Below are positions 13,901 to 24,541 of a stretch of DNA of 64,000 nucleotides, piece by piece (position 1 is the stretch's first letter; every line of letters starts with the position of its first letter). The notes below the pieces were generated by a model. That model did not search any database. It saw nothing but the letters and a program-made list of their open reading frames with translations, and was not told the origin of the DNA. The stretch lies in assembly GCA_900095095.1 (NCBI GenBank), contig FMBT01000489.1, positions 1-64,000 on the forward strand. The letters are read 5' to 3'. Source of the DNA: Fragilariopsis cylindrus CCMP1102 (taxonomy: Eukaryota; Bacillariophyta; Bacillariophyceae; Bacillariales; Bacillariaceae). A program made the translations under genes and the position numbers.

Positions 13901-14855
13901 GGAGTTCTATGCCGATGATTTGTCTATATGCGAAGGCCTTCTACGTTTCTTTAAGAATTACTCATACCATTTTATTTCGATTCTCGACATATCGTCGTGT
14001 CTTCTACTATTTCAAGCGTCATCCAATCTATTGAAGAGTTATTCTACCAATCACTGTTCATCGAACCGTAGTGTGATAGTGAAATCAAGCACAGAAGAGG
14101 TAGAAGAAGAACAAAAATATTCCGATGTACTTTGCGCTATTGAATTATTGGTACAGCTGGGAAGTAAAGATTTCTTTTACAGTGGTGAACAATCTATTGA
14201 TTCAGCTCAGGTATCGGAGATGATTTTTGTTGGACTACAACAAATATTACCACTAATGACTCGTGGACTTCTTCAGATCCCATCACTTTGCTCTAAATTC
14301 CTACAGCTTGTGGGGTTTATGTTGGATTCGTATGCTGGACAGTTGAAAATACTCCCCTACGACTTATTTGATGCGTTACTTGAATCTCTTTTGTATGGTA
14401 TGACATATCATGATGCTGATATAGCAAAGTCTAGCTTACAAGGGATAACTGGGATTGCTCGAGAACATTTAAGTAGCAGAGTATTGGATGTTCACATCGC
14501 TGCTACACCTCAGAATCATGAGGGACTGATTGACAAATGTACCCGTCGGTTACTAACTGAGGTTGTCTTTCAAAACATTATTTGGGACCGAATCGAACCT
14601 GCGGGTATGGCGTTATTACCTCTAGCTGCAATAGATATGAATCGATTTGCAGGTGTTGTTCAGAGTATCGCCCAACAGATCCCTCTAGAACATCAACAAC
14701 GATTAATGTCAAGTTTTGAAACTCTAATGAAGGCTGATATTGTTACAAAGTTAACAACGATGAAAGGCCATGAAGGTCGGAAGAATAGAATTATATTCAA
14801 GAAAGACTTTGAATCGTTCTGTCACGACATCCATTCGTTTTTGATAATCAAATAA
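10925..14855 (+). CDS. XPO4: Exportin-4 (importin-beta family nuclear export receptor)
   Basis: An importin-beta/karyopherin HEAT-repeat receptor that acts with RanGTP at the nuclear pore. Animal XPO4 exports eIF5A and Smad3 and also imports some factors. Motifs match XPO4 in order along the protein: MPLEFHKRAHAAYEKEG, an SWRE-like motif (AWRSVLIQPEF), SIFGDIFPTPEEQ, GHLLTDENAGETRVIP, WFFTRWAPSYIL, AIELLVQLGSKDF, QQILPLMTRGLLQIPSLC and the extreme C-terminus FKKDFESFCHDIHSFLIIK. The start at 10925 gives an N-terminus of family-like length. One intron, 13585-13744 (gtgagt to ccag), restores the frame exactly. A TTC microsatellite just before its acceptor supplies the polypyrimidine tract. Three single-base frame breaks near 11.22, 11.33 and 11.54 kb fall in the N-terminal HEAT repeats; for example LAEQ continues as IRLALYNASTSFW in another frame. 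The remaining 3.3 kb is intact. Confidence 0.95.
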
Positions 14856-14993
14856 TAGAGTCAAATAAAATAATCCGTACAATTTTAAAATTGTAACGTT
14901 AATTAATAATAATATAGAAAGCAAAAGGGGAAAAAAATGTTTTACATATCAATGATTATATTGTGTGTGTATATTACTACTATTATTATTATT

Positions 14994-15776
14994 TTAGGTC
15001 CCTCCTCCACCAAGGTACATATTAACACGTTGCATAATATAATCTTGTTCTGGATCGTATGGATGTTCTTTGGATGGGATTTCAAGAACGGTTGGAATTG
15101 TTTCATTATAATCTTTGAGGATATGCCGGATATCACTAGCAATATGTTGATTGATTAAAATGATACCAACATCGTCTCTTGTTGAAAAACTTTGGAATGC
15201 CTCTTCGACTTGTTGAAGTGGTGTATCTTGTTTCACAATTAAGAAATTTGATCCATGTGCTGTTCTGTGACCGACACCAGCCAGTAAGAATCCAGTGACC
15301 GTGTCCTGTAGATTATATGATATATTATATATAATACACGAGGGAAAGTAAAAACATAGGTAAAAATATGAATTGAATTGTTAGACGTTGTTGTGTGTTT
15401 TCTGTTGTAGCTGTTGCGTTATGAACGCTTCGCTCGCTTTCGACGGACGTAAAAATCAAAGCGACCTCAACAAATTGTCATACAAGTAGCGTGCAGCTGC
15501 TCACACTCACCTCATCACCGATAACCGCTACTAATTTTCCAGCCTCCTACAAATGAGAAGAAAGAGAAGAATAAAAGGAAGATATATCAAATGAGATTTT
15601 ATAACACACCGTGGAGCAGAGTTTTTTTCTTTTTCTTGATGAAAAGATCCGTTCTTAATAAGTAAAGTAAAGTAAAATATTTTCCGTCTCTCTGAGTTGA
15701 ATTTTTCGATTCCCAAAAGCGAATCCTTCGATCGATCCCAAAGAAAACAGAAGGATAAACATAATATTCTCACCAT
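14994..15776 (-). CDS. VMA7: V-type proton ATPase subunit F
   Basis: Small subunit of the peripheral V1 sector in the central rotor stalk, needed for coupling ATP hydrolysis to proton pumping into vacuoles and endomembranes. Three exons give about 116 residues, the family's normal length (human 119). Exon 1 coding is only the ATG (15774-15776), followed directly by gtgaga. Exon 2 (15511-15546, 36 bp) encodes GKLVAVIGDE. Exon 3 (14994-15305) begins DTVTGFLLAGVG and contains TRDDVGIILINQHIA and the family signature VLEIPSKEHPYD. Introns are 15547-15773 and 15306-15510, both GT-AG and in phase, and there are no frame breaks. It is convergent with exportin-4, with 138 bp between the stop codons. 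The C-terminus ends in a short Gly run in place of the usual charged tail. Confidence 0.95.
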
Positions 15777-16170
15777 TGTGCCTATTGTTGTATATTATTA
15801 GCTGATAGAAATAAATTAATACTACTGTACAAATAAATTTTTGTATTGCGATTAAGATAGTCGTTGCTGCTGAATGTGAACGTTAAAATAATAACAAGCA
15901 TAATAATACAGTAGAAGCGAAGCCTTACACAAAAGCATACTGGAATTCGCCAATTACGGGCTTGCGCATTTATATGTCACATGTAACAATTTATTTCCCC
16001 TCAATCTTCCCCCGAAATACACATAGCAACATCTGACTCGATATTTCGGGGTTGATCGATTTGTTTGCATCTGAAAGTCAAAAGATAAAAGATACAACAC
16101 AACTTACAAACTTTCATTCACAAGAAAGAAACAAGAATTAGCAAAACAAAGAAACAACCAACCTATCACC
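15777..16170. other. Divergent promoter region between V-ATPase F and MsrA
   Basis: About 394 bp shared by the two divergent genes. It contains a 10-bp perfect dyad (listed separately) and A-rich leader sequence just before the MsrA start. No other element was recognised. Confidence 0.5.
16010..16051. promoter_or_regulatory. Perfect 10-bp dyad upstream of MsrA
   Basis: CCCCGAAATA at 16010-16019 is matched by its exact reverse complement at 16042-16051, with a 22-base loop. It lies about 120 bp before the MsrA ATG. It could be a two-half-site factor binding site or a leader hairpin. The symmetry is seen directly; the function is not known. Confidence 0.45.
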
Positions 16171-17524
16171 ATGAGAATTAGCATCAATTTGTCAGTAAAC
16201 GCATGTGTCGTATTATGCTGCCTACTTGCCATTCAAGAGATTAACGGGTATCATTTTGCCAGTCCTAACCAGAACAAAAATGTAGTACAAGTATCATCGA
16301 CGAAGAAGTTGTCGATGGAATCATCATTATTATCTGACGACGCCGAAACAACAGTACAAGCGACAACGACAACGTCAACGTCAAGTAGACGCAATTTGTT
16401 ACGCTCAGTTGCAGCTGTATCGGCGGGTGTCATGTTAGGTACAATTGATGTCAATCCTGTCAATGCTGCCGATGATGTTGATGTAGCTACTCCACTTTAT
16501 TTTGGTGTCGGTGTAAGTTTATGTTATGTTATGATTATCGTAGAATAGTCGTTCGTAATAGTTAAAGTTTTCATCTATTTTTGACGGACATATCCTCATT
16601 TCACTTTAATTTCGTTCATACATTGTTTGTTGGATACAATTCCATTATTACTATCTTTCTTTCTCTTAATTAAAGTGCTTCTGGCATATCCAACACGAAT
16701 TTGTGGAACAAGGAGAGAAACAAATGTTAGGACGGTCAATTCATGAATATACATCTGCTACTGGTTACGCTGGTGGTAAATCTGCAGATAAGGAAGGAAG
16801 AGTTTGTTATCATAATATGCAGAGCGTTGCAGATTATGGAAAATTAGGTAAGAGCGATTATTTTCATTGACAAGAGAAACAACAGCAACAACAACAACAA
16901 CGACATCAATGCATGGTAAACAAAAGGATACTAATATGTTGTTTATTTCGTTTTTCATTTTATGTTTAACCTAAAAGGGCACGGAGAAGTTGTTGGTATG
17001 ACCATCCCTCAAAGTAAGATCGGTGATTTCTCGGAACTATACTTTTCATTGTACAACCCGAAAACGAAAGGTACGTCGAAAGATGAATGATGGATGGATG
17101 GGGCTCGAACCGAATTTTACTATGAATTATTTATTTGCGATCTAACCCATACATAAAAAACTTTAATTCCAAAACAAAACAAAATACAGATCGTGTCGAT
17201 CCAGGCGATAAGGGTGGTGAATATCGTTCTCTTATCGGTCTACCTGGAGGCATGTCTCACGTTATGTACCCATCTGTTGAAAATGCAGCGGAGAAAGCTG
17301 GTTTTAAACTTGTTCAAGGCTTGGGTAATGATGGTGATACATTAGGAAAACAAACCGTATGGGTATACGATTCTAATAAGTTTCCATTTTATCAAGGTGA
17401 GATTTATCATCAATATCACAACGATTTTCAGAGTCCTAATTATGGAAAAGACTACAATAAATTGGCGGACCTAGCATTCGAAGAGGGAAGACTTAAAGTA
17501 ACAGGTTGTCCAGATCGAGTTTAA
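16171..17524 (+). CDS. msrA: Peptide-methionine (S)-S-oxide reductase, thylakoid-targeted
   Basis: Reduces methionine-S-sulfoxide in oxidised proteins. Four exons (16171-16512, 16676-16847, 16978-17070, 17190-17524) sum to 942 bp, 313 residues, with clean GT-AG introns and no frame breaks. The catalytic motif GCFW spans the exon 1/2 junction. YAGG, HGEVVGMTIP and EYRS follow in MsrA order. A Cys near the C-terminus (TGCPD) is a candidate recycling cysteine. The leader is composite: a hydrophobic signal peptide (residues about 5-27), a possible cleavage before FASP (diatom plastid import favours F at +1), a Ser/Thr-rich transit stretch, and then SRRNLLRSVAAVSAG with NAAD, a twin-arginine thylakoid signal. 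The inferred location is the thylakoid lumen. The C-terminal third differs from bacterial MsrA. Confidence 0.88.
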
Positions 17525-18644
17525 AGTTATATTTAAATAAATAGCTAAATATATAATTTGAATGAAAGAAAAAGTTAAACTAGAATTTACGATCCATCCA
17601 TAAGTTGCGTAAACTTTTGCAAAGTGCATATGATCAAAATTCCAGTAGCCAATTGACTGACTTATATAGTGTATTACAGGGACAACCAATTCATTTCCTA
17701 GGATTTTTTGCGTCAAATATTATTAATGACGATGATGGTGACTACTATTAAATACAACCGAACAAAGCACCACAGACACAAAATATTACAAACATCCACA
17801 GTACAGATTGATAGAATACAATAATAGCAAAATAGAGGATATAAATACAGCACAATGATGGTACCATGTTGAAAGTGAATTTAAGTACTATAATTTTTTA
17901 ATATAGTGATAGATAATTGGCAAGCTGTGGAGAAATTTAGATGATCGTTGGTTCTGGCTCTAAATCAGAAAAATCACTCCTACACACCGGGCATAGATGC
18001 AATATTGTGCCCATCGTTTTCATCTACAACATGCATAATGACTGTTTCATTGTTGTTGTTGTTGTTGTTGTTGCCTTCCTAGTGTTATTTTCTTTGTGAT
18101 ACTATTCTTTTCACAATTCACCAATCGTTGTCACTATTAGCACTGTATTAATGCCTTTGCTGGGTCTTGTGTAGCTGTCATTGCTTTGTCCTTGTCAATC
18201 ATTGTCATGGTAGTGTTTCTCAAATATGGAAATCTCAGGGGAGACAGCAAACTATGCAAATCTAGAAATATTTTTGATTAAAAACAAATGAGGAGTCGTT
18301 CGAAAACTGTAATACGACGCACCACGGTTGCCGGCTATCCCCCAACTGACAAGATTCGTTCACAAATTGGATGTAGTTTATGCTTTTTTTAACCATTTTT
18401 AAATTTATTTAGAAGGCCTACGTTGTAATTCTAAAAATTAGATGGTACTTGCATTTATTTGTTGACCCATACATTATTCATGGCGTATGATCTGAGGTCA
18501 GTAATAGAGAAGAAAGAATAAGTAACGAGTCACGCCCCTGGAAGAATATATGAATTCGAAGTTAGTAACTTGCTATTCCTGTTACTAACCTTTTGCTCAG
18601 TTACTTCATGAAAAGAATAGCAAAAGAAAAAGAAAAGAAAAACA
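17525..18644. other. Intergenic, no supported gene
   Basis: AT-rich sequence between two plus-strand genes, with a GTT microsatellite around 18051-18073. Short frames on both strands have no conserved features. The last 100 bp is A-rich and probably the 5' UTR of the LRR gene. Confidence 0.5.
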
Positions 18645-20567
18645 ATGGACGTTGAAGGTGGAATAGGCCCGAGGAACTTTTTGGACCTAGACCCCATCCC
18701 GGAAGATGATTCTGTTGCAGCTGCTGAACCATCTACTTCTCAACATGCTGTCAAATTATCTGCACCCTCTATGATGGCTTCGTCTGATGATTCGGGCAAC
18801 ATAACAGTAACACGTAAGAATACCGGCGGCACGAACAAGTCTTACATCAAAAATAATAACGGAGGAGGAAAGAAACGAAGAGGTGGAGGCAGTGGCAGGC
18901 GACGGAAACGAGAAGAAGAAGAGGAAATAATAGTCTCCGAAGCAGCAGCAGAAGTAGAAACCGGAAGAGATGATAACGTTTCAGATACATACGCATCCCT
19001 ATTTGGAGGAGTGACCGACCAAGAACCGGAAGGACCATTATCTTCATCGTCATCGAAAAAAAACAGAAGTATAACTATGAAATCATTTTTCACAACTTTC
19101 TCGAAATGCAAAACACGATCACTGATATTTTTGGGGATCATTTTCGTATTACTGGTCGGGATTGGAGTTGGTATGTTCTGCATAGTTCAAAAACAAGTAA
19201 AATCATCACCATCATCATCATCATCATCATCATTACCACCATCAATATCACCAGCGGAAGTTACTCCCACCGAATCTCCTAAACCGTCATCATCGAAACC
19301 TTTTCCATTTCCTGCTCCTATAGGTTTAACAGCTTTACTTTCGCCGGTTCCATCCTTCACGATTTATAGTCAAGAGGAAATTGATGTGTTAGATGATTCC
19401 TTTTTAAAAGTACACGGCACTGACGATGGAAATTTATACGATAAAAACACACCCGAAGGAAAGTGCCGAGACTGGATAATCTATTTAAATCAAATAAAAT
19501 TGAGTATTGATGATAATGAAACAGGTGAAGAACGAGCGCAACAACGGTACATACTCTGTGTTTTTTATCATGCAACTAACGGAGAATATTGGAACACAAT
19601 GAATTGGTTGAACGCAGAACTATCCGAGTGTGAGTGGTACGGTATTGGTTGTACCAATAATACAAACCTAGTCAGGAGTATAGACCTTCCAGACAAAAAT
19701 ATCACTGGACCCATACAGAAGGAAATACAATCCCTATCGCAACTGGAATATTTAAATCTGGTTAATAATTCGATATCGAGTAGCATTCCGGAAGATTTTT
19801 TTGATCTGATGGACGAAATGCAATGGCTGAAATTAGAAGATAATCAACTAACGGGTATTATTCCGCAAAAATCTTCCGGAATTTCGAAGCTGCAGTATCT
19901 CAAAGTTAGTTATAATGAGCTGGAGGGGGAAGTTCCCTTCTTTCCAAATGCAAAGAAAATATGGTTCGCTAACAACAGCATAACCTCGTTCGATCCTAGA
20001 TATTCAACAGAAGCTTTGGACCTGGTAGAATTCAAAGTCTATAACAACAAATTATCGGGATCTTTGCCTGCATTATGGAACGGACCAAATTTGACAAAAT
20101 TAGACTTCGGTTACAATTCTTATACGGGGAGTATTCCCCAATATATATGGGACATGCCAGTCTTAAAATATCTTAAACTTGATCACAATAATTTTACGGG
20201 AACCTTACCAAGTTCTTCCAGCAACGCGAAGTTGAACCATGTTTGGTTGGATAATAATCGTCTTACGGGATCTATTCCATCTAATTTTGGTTGGAATTGG
20301 ACTCATTTGCATGAGTTAACATTACAGGATAACTCACTAACTGGAAATATTACTCTCGAACATTGCAATCGCTGGAAATTACCCAAGGATTTCTTTGAAT
20401 ACCCTAAATGTACTAGCTCTTCGATGGCTTCAGAATTGAGAGAAATTGATGTTGACTGGATAATGAATACGGATTGCGACATAGATTGCGATTGTTGTAA
20501 TAATTGTAATTGTGCTGCCGATAACAATAACAATAACCGTGACACGAACAATAGACGGCGGCGATGA
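18645..20567 (+). CDS. Single-pass membrane protein with extracellular leucine-rich repeats
   Basis: Encodes 640 residues in one exon. Residues 1 to about 155 are a charged, probably cytosolic region with a basic Gly/Arg-rich block (KKRRGGGSGRRRKR) and an acidic block. One membrane segment follows at about 158-181 (IFLGIIFVLLVGIGVGMFCIV region), then a Ser/Pro-rich stalk and a Cys-containing cap (NMNWLN region, with two Cys at ECEWYGIGC). From about 340 to 565 there are plant-type leucine-rich repeats with the NxLxGxIP pattern (NQLTGIIPQ, NKLSGSLPA, NRLTGSIPS). The tail is rich in Cys, Asp and Asn. There is no kinase domain, so it resembles the receptor-like proteins abundant in diatoms. The topology is type II (N-terminus inside), judged from basic residues before the membrane segment. 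The ligand is unknown. The frame is unbroken. Confidence 0.85.
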   Translation: MDVEGGIGPRNFLDLDPIPEDDSVAAAEPSTSQHAVKLSAPSMMASSDDSGNITVTRKNTGGTNKSYIKNNNGGGKKRRGGGSGRRRKREEEEEIIVSEAAAEVETGRDDNVSDTYASLFGGVTDQEPEGPLSSSSSKKNRSITMKSFFTTFSKCKTRSLIFLGIIFVLLVGIGVGMFCIVQKQVKSSPSSSSSSSLPPSISPAEVTPTESPKPSSSKPFPFPAPIGLTALLSPVPSFTIYSQEEIDVLDDSFLKVHGTDDGNLYDKNTPEGKCRDWIIYLNQIKLSIDDNETGEERAQQRYILCVFYHATNGEYWNTMNWLNAELSECEWYGIGCTNNTNLVRSIDLPDKNITGPIQKEIQSLSQLEYLNLVNNSISSSIPEDFFDLMDEMQWLKLEDNQLTGIIPQKSSGISKLQYLKVSYNELEGEVPFFPNAKKIWFANNSITSFDPRYSTEALDLVEFKVYNNKLSGSLPALWNGPNLTKLDFGYNSYTGSIPQYIWDMPVLKYLKLDHNNFTGTLPSSSSNAKLNHVWLDNNRLTGSIPSNFGWNWTHLHELTLQDNSLTGNITLEHCNRWKLPKDFFEYPKCTSSSMASELREIDVDWIMNTDCDIDCDCCNNCNCAADNNNNNRDTNNRRRR

Positions 20568-21086
20568 ATATGAAAAAGAATTTCCGTTCTGATGTGATAT
20601 AAATTAAACGCTATCAGCGGCGTGTACGTCATGTCTGGTCCGGTTTTACTTGTATTCTACCAAGATGGTACCTATAACAGAAGTGACGTGAAATAAAACC
20701 TTGCCCTGATCACGCTATATTTATGCTATATGTCAGGTTTCACAACAACAAGTTGTTGAACAACCCCCCTGCAATAGGATGATGGGTGGCACTTGTACAA
20801 CGCTATTGAGAAGTTGTAAACTACAATGAACTGTATCAAATGAATACGTTATATTATCTGTTGAAAAGAAGATATTTGAAATATCTTCTTTTAAAAAAAC
20901 GCAACGTAACGCAACGCAAATTACAATATAAATTGTCCATTTTTCTTTTAATGTAAACTTTCTAATTTAATTATGTTTTAATCCAGTAATAATTCCAATG
21001 GCACTATCTATTACCATTCATATATAATATAGATCTATACACATACATATTATATACAGCAGATACACATCCCTTATTCTCTCTTT
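20568..21086. other. Convergent intergenic region
   Basis: Contains the 3' flanks of the LRR gene and of the Cys-rich minus-strand gene. An AACGCAACG-like short repeat lies near 20900. No gene was seen. Confidence 0.5.
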
Positions 21087-21707
21087 TTACATGATCATTC
21101 GGAAAAGTGCTACAACCATAAGCACAGTACTAGCCATGTCACTTCTTGTAGCGGCAAAAGCTGCTGATTCGACTTCGGGTGCATCAAAAGTAGTAGGTGC
21201 GATTGTATCACGACCAACTAAGTTACCAGGATCGTATGCACCATTACATTGACCAAAACAATCAAAGGATTTACATGGACCAGCAATTTCTGATGAACAA
21301 TAATACGCGAAAGCAACTTTCATACCAATTGGACATGCGAAACATACACAGTCCATTTCATCTTCAATTGGTCCACATGTTGAATCTAACAAACTAATAT
21401 CACAACTACATAATCCACGTTGTGATGCGTCAACCCAATCAGATTGTTTCACAGAATCTAATGGACATAAAATTTGTGCATCCATTGTTACTAATTCTCC
21501 CTTGTAATTGATAGAAGATGCTGCTGGACATTTATTCTTATCACCAGAAATTTTACATTCATTCGTTGCCGCGATACCATCTTTTAAAGTAAGACAATTC
21601 CCGGTAGAGACGGGTTCTTCTGTTGCAGTTTGTTGAAGAACTCGTTCTACAAAACTACTTGAACTTGTGCTTGTACTTGTATTATCCATATTGCTACTAT
21701 CTGACAT
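21087..21707 (-). CDS. Cys-rich protein with C-terminal hydrophobic tail
   Basis: From the ATG at 21705-21707 this gives 206 residues. A Ser/Thr-rich N-terminus without a clear signal peptide is followed by about 120 residues with many regularly spaced cysteines (CSCDISLLDSTCG, CVCFACPIG, SFDCFGQCNGAYD) and then a hydrophobic C-terminus (MASTVLMVVALFRMIM). The cysteine pattern suggests a disulfide-bonded extracellular module, and the tail could be a GPI-attachment signal or tail anchor. A secreted fate would need a signal peptide that is not seen, so the true start may lie in an unrecognised upstream exon. The domain family was not recognised. Its general design resembles the Cys-rich membrane protein at 33638-34519, but no specific shared motif was found. 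Confidence 0.65.
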   Translation of the reverse strand: MSDSSNMDNTSTSTSSSSFVERVLQQTATEEPVSTGNCLTLKDGIAATNECKISGDKNKCPAASSINYKGELVTMDAQILCPLDSVKQSDWVDASQRGLCSCDISLLDSTCGPIEDEMDCVCFACPIGMKVAFAYYCSSEIAGPCKSFDCFGQCNGAYDPGNLVGRDTIAPTTFDAPEVESAAFAATRSDMASTVLMVVALFRMIM

Positions 21708-22430
21708 GCTGATTATTATCGTTGACAATGTAATGATGATATTATATTTCTTGGGGTGGATAACTTCTTCAAATCGAATTTTCTTGCGGTTAGTAGGGTT
21801 TAGTTGCTAATTATAATTGTATTTATGTTACATTACTCTTGCTCTGCTAACTTACTGTATCATTCTTGCTGTTGGTGATCGTGTGTAATGTTGTTTTGTA
21901 GAAAATCAATTATGCTCATCACAAAAATTGCGACATCGAAAAAGCACAAAAACCCTGTAAAGTGTCAATAAGCAATTCTATATAACGAATGTTGGCACAT
22001 GACCAGAAGAAAAAAGTGGATGACTCGCTCGCTCACTCACTGGATCATAGTCAATTATAATATTATATACTAGTACATAGATATTTACCCAGAAGCATAT
22101 ATTTGAGTGAGTCTCCATCAGTATAGATTGGTCCAATTTTTTATGCAGTATGAGTGGATTTGAATGGAAGATCTCAATACATACATTTAATAGGGAGAAA
22201 AAGATTCGGTCATGGAGGTGCAAATGAATAGAGAGAGAAAAATGTTGAAACGTCATAAGAGGTGCATTTATAGGAGAGTAGGAGAAATACAAATTGAATA
22301 CAATCAATGAATAAGAGCTAAACTAATGGTACGGTATCATCTATAATTATTATATTGATGAACCCTGTAGCCGGTGGTTAATAATAGCATGTGTGTGTTA
22401 TCAACTCCCACAAAATAAATACAGCAGCAG

Positions 22431-22490
22431 CACCTCCATGCCACTCCATGCCACTCCATGCCACTCCATGCCACTCCATGCCACTCCATG
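22431..22490. repeat. 10-bp tandem repeat CCACTCCATG, six units
   Basis: Five perfect copies of CCACTCCATG (22441-22490) follow one imperfect copy (22431-22440). The array is bracketed by AGCAGCAG on the left and CTGCTG on the right, which could pair and present the array as a loop. Confidence 0.95.
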
Positions 22491-23295
22491 CTGCTGGGCA
22501 GATGTCATCCCCATTTACTTTCCTCTCACATTATTATGATATCATTAGTTTATTCTAAATCTACTGTCAATAGATTGATCAATTGGTGTTGTTGTTGATG
22601 TTCAAAAATATGTACAACTACAAGTTACCATGATTGTGCGTTGTTTTTACAAGCGCTATTTTATTAGATGATGTGTGTTTTTGTGCAAGCAGTATCAACA
22701 TTATGTGGAAGGAATAGGAATTCTGACAGAGTACAAATACCAGAATACACTCCATAATATTGTCTGTATGTTTAACAGCTTAAGTCCAGTTGGAATGCTG
22801 GATTTATCTATTCGAATTGCCTGTAGAGCTCACACAAAAAGTTGCTACTTTGCTGTTGGTATTGCTGGTGCTTTGATTTTTTAAATTCCAACCTCGTGCA
22901 GTAGCCCCGCTCATAGAGTTGGACCCTATCATATCTATCTATCAGAATTGTTGCTGTAGTATAATGATATTCAATGGATAAGCTTGCTAGTATTGTGGCA
23001 TATTGTATTTTCTTTGCCATCATTAATAATATGTATGGCATCATAATACTCTAATGCCAATTTTCTTCTATTGTTCTGAACTCCACTTCCAGTTCAATTT
23101 TCCCTTCTTTACTGCTGAATTGCCAGGAGGATCTAGTTTCCTAGATAGAGCGCTTTGGTAGCCACTTGTCATATAGTAATACGAGTTGACAATTCCTCAA
23201 AGCATCATTTTTGGCGGTTGATAAGGGTTTCTTTAATCCCACAAATACTTCCACCCATACTTGTAAGTAGATACCCCTCTCATTGTCCACTCATA

Positions 23296-23308
23296 CCCCC
23301 CCCCCCCC
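23296..23308. repeat. Poly-C run of 13 bases
   Basis: Thirteen C in intergenic DNA. The length is subject to homopolymer miscounting. Confidence 0.85.
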
Positions 23309-24541
23309 AGATATTGAACTTGTTTTACAACATGAAGTGTTGAATATTTCCATAAATAGGAGGTTTGCTCTAAAATCATGTAGTCTCTCCATCCCCTGCT
23401 CAATTAAAGCTTCTGGATGCACCCTTTTTTACTCTCTCCTTGTTTTTGGATGATAGTGTTGGTGCAAATATGATGGTGTGCTTGAAATCTCCCCAAGATT
23501 GTAGGTGCAAAAGAAGCACACTCTTATTCTGTTGATATCATCAACATCAATTTCTTTAACTCTTAAGTATATGATATTATCAATAGTTAGCTATGTAAAA
23601 CAAACACAGTAACATGATATCTCTAATTTCTATTCCAATATTGATTGTTGTTGACAATAGACTCACACCACATCACAGTTCTAACTTCCGCATAATCTTT
23701 GTCAATCAAATAGCTGGTGTATCAGTATAGAAACCAAAACGGAAATAATCACTGCATTGAGCCAAAGAGTATGATGATTGGCACATTACCAGCCAAATAA
23801 TATTGTAATATGATTGGGAGGCCATTCTTCTCAAACAATCACTGGACACCAGTGGAGTGCAGTAGTGTAGTAACAGCAACAGCAGATAAAGGTCAAATCT
23901 AGAGATTTCACTATTTTTGTTCTTGTTCTTTTACAAATAATAGACCAAATAAAGGACACATCCATCCATAGGTTTATGTGAAATAAAGAAGTACTGTACT
24001 ACTAATACAAGTCAAGTAAAAGAAGCGCATTTTGCTAGCTTTTCATTTGGGCCGGTCACGCGTGTAAATTGTCGGTAGAGTGTACACAGTATGTTACGCG
24101 CCACTCCTTGAAATCAAAAGAGTTTCGAAGTTTTCTTGTCAAAAGTTGTCATCAACAAATAACGACAAATCTAATAATAATACAGGACCAGGAAGGTACA
24201 CCGCCACAATGTATTGAATGTAGCAAGTCAAAAGTCCTTTGTTTATAATTGTTGAACGATCGGAGTGCCTAGCTACCACAGAGACAACATCTTGGCTCTT
24301 TATTCTCTTCCCTTTGACTTTCATATGATTCATTTCCTCGAAGGTTGGGAACTTTAGAATACGGCAACGCCTACTGTACAGTAGCATTGTAATCTTTTTT
24401 CGACTCATATTTTCTTTGATTTTTACGGTACTTCCGCTTGGTTGTGTTTCAATCGTACGGACAGTATCTATAGAGTCACTCAATCAATCATAGTGAATCT
24501 CGTTTCTCCACTACTATTTAAATCTTCAGTTTTCGATAATC

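Larger units (their letters stand above)
21708..24541. other. Long intergenic region
   Basis: About 2.8 kb without a recognisable gene. It holds a 10-bp tandem repeat at 22431-22490, a C13 run at 23296-23308 and long AT-rich stretches. A minus-strand frame at 24139-24483 lacks an ATG at its head and has no familiar motif. The last few hundred bases are presumably the SUMO-protease promoter. Confidence 0.5.

Noticed and set aside
17090-17125. GGTTCGAGCCCC on the minus strand, resembling a tRNA T-loop
   Set aside because: It lies inside an MsrA intron and the flanks cannot form a T-stem, acceptor stem or anticodon arm.
24139-24483. 114-codon minus-strand frame divergent from the SUMO protease
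   Set aside because: The frame starts with TTG, has no early ATG, no recognisable motif and no gene-like composition.
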